Shown piece after piece: positions 61,111 through 64,000 of a stretch of 64,000 bases of DNA (position 1 is its first letter; each line of letters starts with the position of its first letter). Below the pieces are notes generated by a model. The model worked only from the letters and a program-made list of their open reading frames with translations. It had not been told where the DNA came from and did not search any database. Source of the DNA: RYN-230 sp963717125 (GTDB lineage Bacteria > Actinomycetota > Actinomycetes > Streptosporangiales > Streptosporangiaceae); assembly GCA_963717125.1 (NCBI GenBank), contig CAVQVG010000019.1:434001-498000 (forward strand), written 5' to 3'. Both the position numbers and the translations under genes were made by a program.

Positions 61111-61131
61111 TTAAATCACGGCTTGATTTAA
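61111..61131. repeat. 21-bp inverted repeat in the chitinase 2 upstream region
   Basis: Perfect 8-bp arms TTAAATCA / TGATTTAA around CGGCT. AT-rich and about 200 bp before the chitinase ATG. The rest of the 60987-61324 gap shows the second operator and no gene. Confidence 0.6.
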
Positions 61132-61192
61132 CTGATGAAGAAGTTGGCTGTCAACCGTTGACCTTGCGAGCAAGCGGGCCTATTCTCAGCCA

Positions 61193-61221
61193 TAACTGAC
61201 AGGAAACTTTCCTATTAGTTA
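61193..61221. promoter_or_regulatory. 29-bp palindrome upstream of chitinase 2
   Basis: TAACT-GAC-AGGAAA-C-TTTCCT-ATT-AGTTA, centred at 61207, 118 nt before the ATG. Read on the other strand it shares the TAATAGGAAAGTTTC core with the chitinase 1 element. Likely the same regulator binds both. Confidence 0.75.
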
Positions 61222-61324
61222 GGCTCGGGTACCCTCCCGGCCGGCCTTCCGCTGCCGGGTCCGGATCTGCCACGGGCCCAGGCGCCGTACCGCCTGGGCC
61301 CACGACGATCAGAAAGGACCAGCT

Positions 61325-62704
61325 ATGCGACGACCGGGCATGGCGCTGACGCTAAGCATGGCAGCCCTGCTCATCGCGACGGGGTTAGCGGGCTTAGCGG
61401 GCTTAGCTCCTGCCGCCGCTGCCACCGGCCACGCGGCCGTCCGCGCGGCGGCCGCGGCCCTCCCCGCCCGTTTCGCGGCACCCTACCTGCAGATCACCAG
61501 CGGTGACGCGGGCGACATGGCCGCCGATCTCAGCGCCACCGGCGACAAGTACTACACCCTGGCGTTCCTGATCCCGCAGTCGGGCTGCACCCAGCAATGG
61601 GAGGACGACGGTGACCCGGTAGGGGCGTTCAGCACGCAAATCAATTCGCTCCGGTCCGCGGGCGGTGACGTCATCATCTCCTTCGGCGGCGAGAGCGGCG
61701 GCGAGGTCGCCCAGACCTGCACGTCGGTCTCCGCGCTGACCGCCGCCTACGCCAACGTCGTCAACACTTACGGCGTGACCAGGCTGGACTTCGACATCGA
61801 AGGCTCCACCCTGAGTGACACGGCATCGAACAACCGGCGCAACCAGGCGCTGGCGGCGCTGCAGGCCGAGGACCCAGCCGTACAGGTTGACTACACCCTC
61901 GCGGTGGCCCCGAACGGCCTGCCCTCAGCGGAGCTGGGCGTGCTGCAGAATGCACTGAGCAACGGGGTCAAGGTCAGCCTGGTCAACATCATGACGATGG
62001 ACTTCGGCAACGGGCAGAACCCGCTGACCGACGCGCTGTCCGCGGCGCAGGCCACAGCGGGCCAGCTGGCCAGCCTCTACGGCATCTCCACCGCCCAGGC
62101 GTATGCCAGGCTCGGCCTGACCCCCATCGCCGGGCAGAACGACGACAACGAGTTCTTCTCGCAGGCGGATGCCTCGTCCCTGGAGAGCTTCGCTGCCGCC
62201 AACGGCGTCGGTGAACTGTCCTTCTGGGAAGTCGATGGCTACGACAAGCCGGTCGGCTACGCGTACTCCCGCATCTTCACCGCGATAGGTGGCGGCAGCG
62301 GCGGCGGCGGCGCCCCGGCGACCGGGGCGATCACCGGATACGGCGGGCTGTGCGTGGACGTGCGGGGGGCCAGCAGCGCGAACCTCACCCCGGTGCAGGT
62401 GTATACGTGCAACGGCACGAGCGCACAGCAGTGGACGGTCGCGTCGGGGAACACTCTCCAGGCCCTCGGCAAGTGCCTCGACATCAACGGAGGCGGCACC
62501 GGCAACGGCACCACCGTCGACCTGTATGACTGCAACGGCACCGGCGCGCAAGTCTGGCAGCCGCAAAGCGACGGTGCGCTCTACAACCCGCAGTCCGGCA
62601 AATGCCTCGATGACACCGGCTGGTCCACCACTCCAGGTACCCAGCTGCAGATCTGGTCCTGCACCGGCAGCGCCAACCAGGCCTGGGCGCTGCCCGCGGC
62701 ATAA
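61325..62704 (+). CDS. Secreted GH18 chitinase with C-terminal ricin-type lectin domain
   Basis: A 459-residue exported chitinase. The signal peptide covers ~1-33 and contains a GLAGLAGLA repeat. The GH18 barrel spans ~48-320, with catalytic D-x-D-x-E at Asp155-Asp157-Glu159 (RLDFDIEG). After a Gly-rich linker (GGGSGGGGAP) comes a CBM13/ricin-type domain (~330-459) with QxW repeats: AQQWTVASG, AQVWQPQS and NQAWALPAA. It is shorter than chitinase 1, lacks FnIII and CBM, and the two barrels are related (shared FGGES motifs). AGAAAGGACC lies before the ATG. Likely complements chitinase 1 on insoluble chitin. Confidence 0.93.
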   Translation: MRRPGMALTLSMAALLIATGLAGLAGLAPAAAATGHAAVRAAAAALPARFAAPYLQITSGDAGDMAADLSATGDKYYTLAFLIPQSGCTQQWEDDGDPVGAFSTQINSLRSAGGDVIISFGGESGGEVAQTCTSVSALTAAYANVVNTYGVTRLDFDIEGSTLSDTASNNRRNQALAALQAEDPAVQVDYTLAVAPNGLPSAELGVLQNALSNGVKVSLVNIMTMDFGNGQNPLTDALSAAQATAGQLASLYGISTAQAYARLGLTPIAGQNDDNEFFSQADASSLESFAAANGVGELSFWEVDGYDKPVGYAYSRIFTAIGGGSGGGGAPATGAITGYGGLCVDVRGASSANLTPVQVYTCNGTSAQQWTVASGNTLQALGKCLDINGGGTGNGTTVDLYDCNGTGAQVWQPQSDGALYNPQSGKCLDDTGWSTTPGTQLQIWSCTGSANQAWALPAA

Positions 62705-62735
62705 CCAGCTTCAGGCGCCGCCTTCCTCGCCGGGT

Positions 62736-62772
62736 CATCCCCCAGTCGCAGTCACTCTGCGACTGGGGGATG
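62736..62772 (+). terminator. Terminator hairpin after chitinase 2
   Basis: A perfect 16-bp stem (arms 62736-62751 and 62757-62772) with loop TCACT, 31 nt past the stop codon. No T-tract follows. The remainder of the gap to the ABC gene has no supported feature. Confidence 0.75.
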
Positions 62773-62866
62773 CAGGCGGGGGCGGGCAAGTCCCGACTCC
62801 AGGCCGTCGAGGCCCACGGCCTGTTCTCGGTACGGTCGGCCACATGACCTGGCTTGAGGCGAACCA

Positions 62867-63807
62867 ATGATCGAGGCCACGCATCTGACCAAGCGTTTCG
62901 GGCCCAAGACCGCGGTCGACGACCTGAGTTTCACGGTGGCGCCCGGCATGGTGACCGGCTTTCTCGGGCCCAACGGGGCCGGCAAGTTGACGACCATGCG
63001 GCTGATTCTCGGGCTCGACCGGCCGACCAGCGGGTCGGTGACCGTCAATGGCCGGCGTTACGCCGATCTGGCCGCGCCACTGCACGAGGTCGGTGCGCTG
63101 CTCGAAGCCCGCTCCGTGCACACCGGGCGCTCGGCCCGCAACCACCTGCTGGCGCTGGCCGCCACGCATCGCATCCCGCGCTCCCGGGTGGACGAGCTGA
63201 TCGGCCTGGTCGGGCTCGACGAGGTGGCCCGCAAGCGGGCGGGCAGCTTCTCGCTCGGCATGAGCCAGCGCCTCGGCATCGCGGCTGCCCTGCTCGGCGA
63301 CCCGGCCACGCTGCTGCTCGACGAGCCTGTCAACGGCCTGGACCCGGAGGGCGTCAGATGGATCCGCAACCTGCTGAAGGGGCTGGCCGCCGAGGGGCGC
63401 ACCGTGTTCGTGTCCAGCCACCTGATGAACGAGATGGCGGTCACCGCCGACTATGTGATCGTCGTCGGGCGGGGGCGGCTGATCGCTGAGGAAAGCGTCA
63501 CCGAGCTGCTGCACCGGGCCTCGGGCAGCTCGGTACGGGTGCGGTCGCCGCAGGCCTGCGACTGCGGGACCTGCTCACCGCGCCCGAGGTGAGCGTGCGC
63601 AGCGCGGCCGAGGGGGTGCTGATCGTGCGCGGCTCGGCTGCGGACCAGATCGGCGACCTGGCCCGCGAGCACGGCATCGCCGTGCACGAACTGGTGCCGC
63701 AGACCGCCACGCTCGAGGAGGCGTTCATGGAGCTCACCGGCGACGCCGTGGAGTACCGCGGGCACACCGCGGCCGGCGAGCGCGGCGCGACGGCGAGCGC
63801 GGCATGA
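62867..63807 (+). pseudogene. ABC transporter ATPase, frameshifted and with altered Walker A
   Basis: A DrrA/CcmA-like export ATPase: VAPGMVTGFLGPNGAGKLTTMRLIL, signature SLGMSQRLGIAAALL, Walker B ATLLLDEPVNGLDPEG and switch His in FVSSHLMNEM. Two defects are seen. In Walker A the residue after the catalytic Lys is Leu (GKLTT instead of GKSTT or GKTTT), which removes the Mg-binding hydroxyl. Near 63555 a one-base loss ends the frame at 63592, while the C-terminal ~75 residues (VSVRSAAEGVLIVRG... TLEEAFMELTGDAVEY) continue in another frame to 63807. Its end overlaps the permease start (ATGA). Confidence 0.8.
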
Positions 63808-64000
63808 CCGCCATCAGCCCGCCGGTCCCTGCCGTCGCTGGCCGGATCCCCGTCCACAACGTGACCTTCGGCGGCGTGCTCCACTCGGAGTGGATCAAGC
63901 TTCGCTCGCTGCGCTCCACCGTCATCGTCGGTGCCCTCACCGTGCTCGCCGTGGTGGCCTATCCGGTCCCGCTCACCTACCAGCACGGCACCAACCCCAT
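63804..64000 (+). CDS. ABC transporter permease, 3' partial
   Basis: The first ~65 residues of a permease that pairs with the ATPase upstream: a hydrophilic start, then FGGVLHSEWIKLRSLRSTVIV, the usual coupling helix of ABC-2 permeases, leading into the first membrane segment (ALTVLAVVAYPVP). The gene runs off the window. The ATG at 63804 overlaps the ATPase stop. Confidence 0.88.
   Translation, partial: MTAISPPVPAVAGRIPVHNVTFGGVLHSEWIKLRSLRSTVIVGALTVLAVVAYPVPLTYQHGTNP

Noticed and set aside
1..64000. CRISPR arrays, tRNA or rRNA genes, complete insertion sequences
   Set aside because: I saw no regularly spaced repeats, no tRNA-like cloverleaf and no intact transposase with terminal repeats. 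Absence is by eye only; tRNAscan-SE and an ISfinder search would settle it.

Overview
The window is about 64 kb of very GC-rich DNA (roughly 70% by eye). GTG and TTG starts are frequent, and the DUF5753/DUF397 regulator pair, Lsr2 and LAL-type LuxR regulators are all present. This points to a mycelial actinobacterium (Streptosporangiales, Catenulisporales or a relative); the species cannot be told from the sequence. No tRNA, rRNA, CRISPR array or complete insertion sequence was seen. The region reads as an accessory, eroding chromosomal segment: many genes carry single-base frameshifts, internal deletions or missing 5' ends.

Region by region. 1-6.4 kb: a GH114-type glycosidase (cut by the window edge), a kelch/galactose-oxidase-like protein, a stand-alone DpgC-like dioxygenase, a ParA-like ATPase and an XRE(DUF5753)/DUF397 pair. 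6.5-13 kb: lipid and amide metabolism (SDR, AmiS-like channel, DszC-like flavoprotein, double-domain acyl-CoA dehydrogenase, gamma carbonic anhydrase, YdcF). 13-24.5 kb: MFS transporter, broken P450, STAS protein, DEAD-box helicase, cold-shock protein, fatty acid desaturase, slipin, cupin, Lsr2 and a translationally coupled PhzF-ArsR-RidA operon.

24.7-31.4 kb is the most coherent system: a class III lanthipeptide (SapB/AmfS type) locus with LanKC synthetase, a 36-codon precursor and two half-size ABC exporters. A 26-bp perfect palindrome lies between synthetase and precursor. The precursor has two consecutive S-x2-S-x3-C motifs, as in the aerial-hypha morphogen SapB. A WhiB C-terminal remnant and a chimeric MBL/LysR deletion junction follow.

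33-50 kb: a large LAL regulator, small detoxification-type enzymes, a frameshifted PLP dehydratase, and a divergent CMD / ECF41 sigma-factor pair with two exactly matching ECF41 promoters facing away from each other. Then come a DHFR-like/PLP-enzyme pair, a stand-alone ketosynthase-ACP pair with an APC permease, an alpha/beta hydrolase with an apparent Cys nucleophile, a frameshifted drug exporter and an aldo/keto reductase. 50.4-53.3 kb holds larE-larB-larC for the nickel-pincer cofactor, without larA.

53.3-62.8 kb is a polysaccharide-degradation island: two GH18 chitinases, a GH64 beta-1,3-glucanase with duplicated discoidin-type domains, a secreted beta-helix protein and a ROK regulator. 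Both chitinase genes are preceded by a related palindrome centred on GGAAA-TTTCC, and the ROK protein is a candidate ligand-responsive binder. The window ends in an ABC transporter whose ATPase gene is frameshifted and has an altered Walker A motif.
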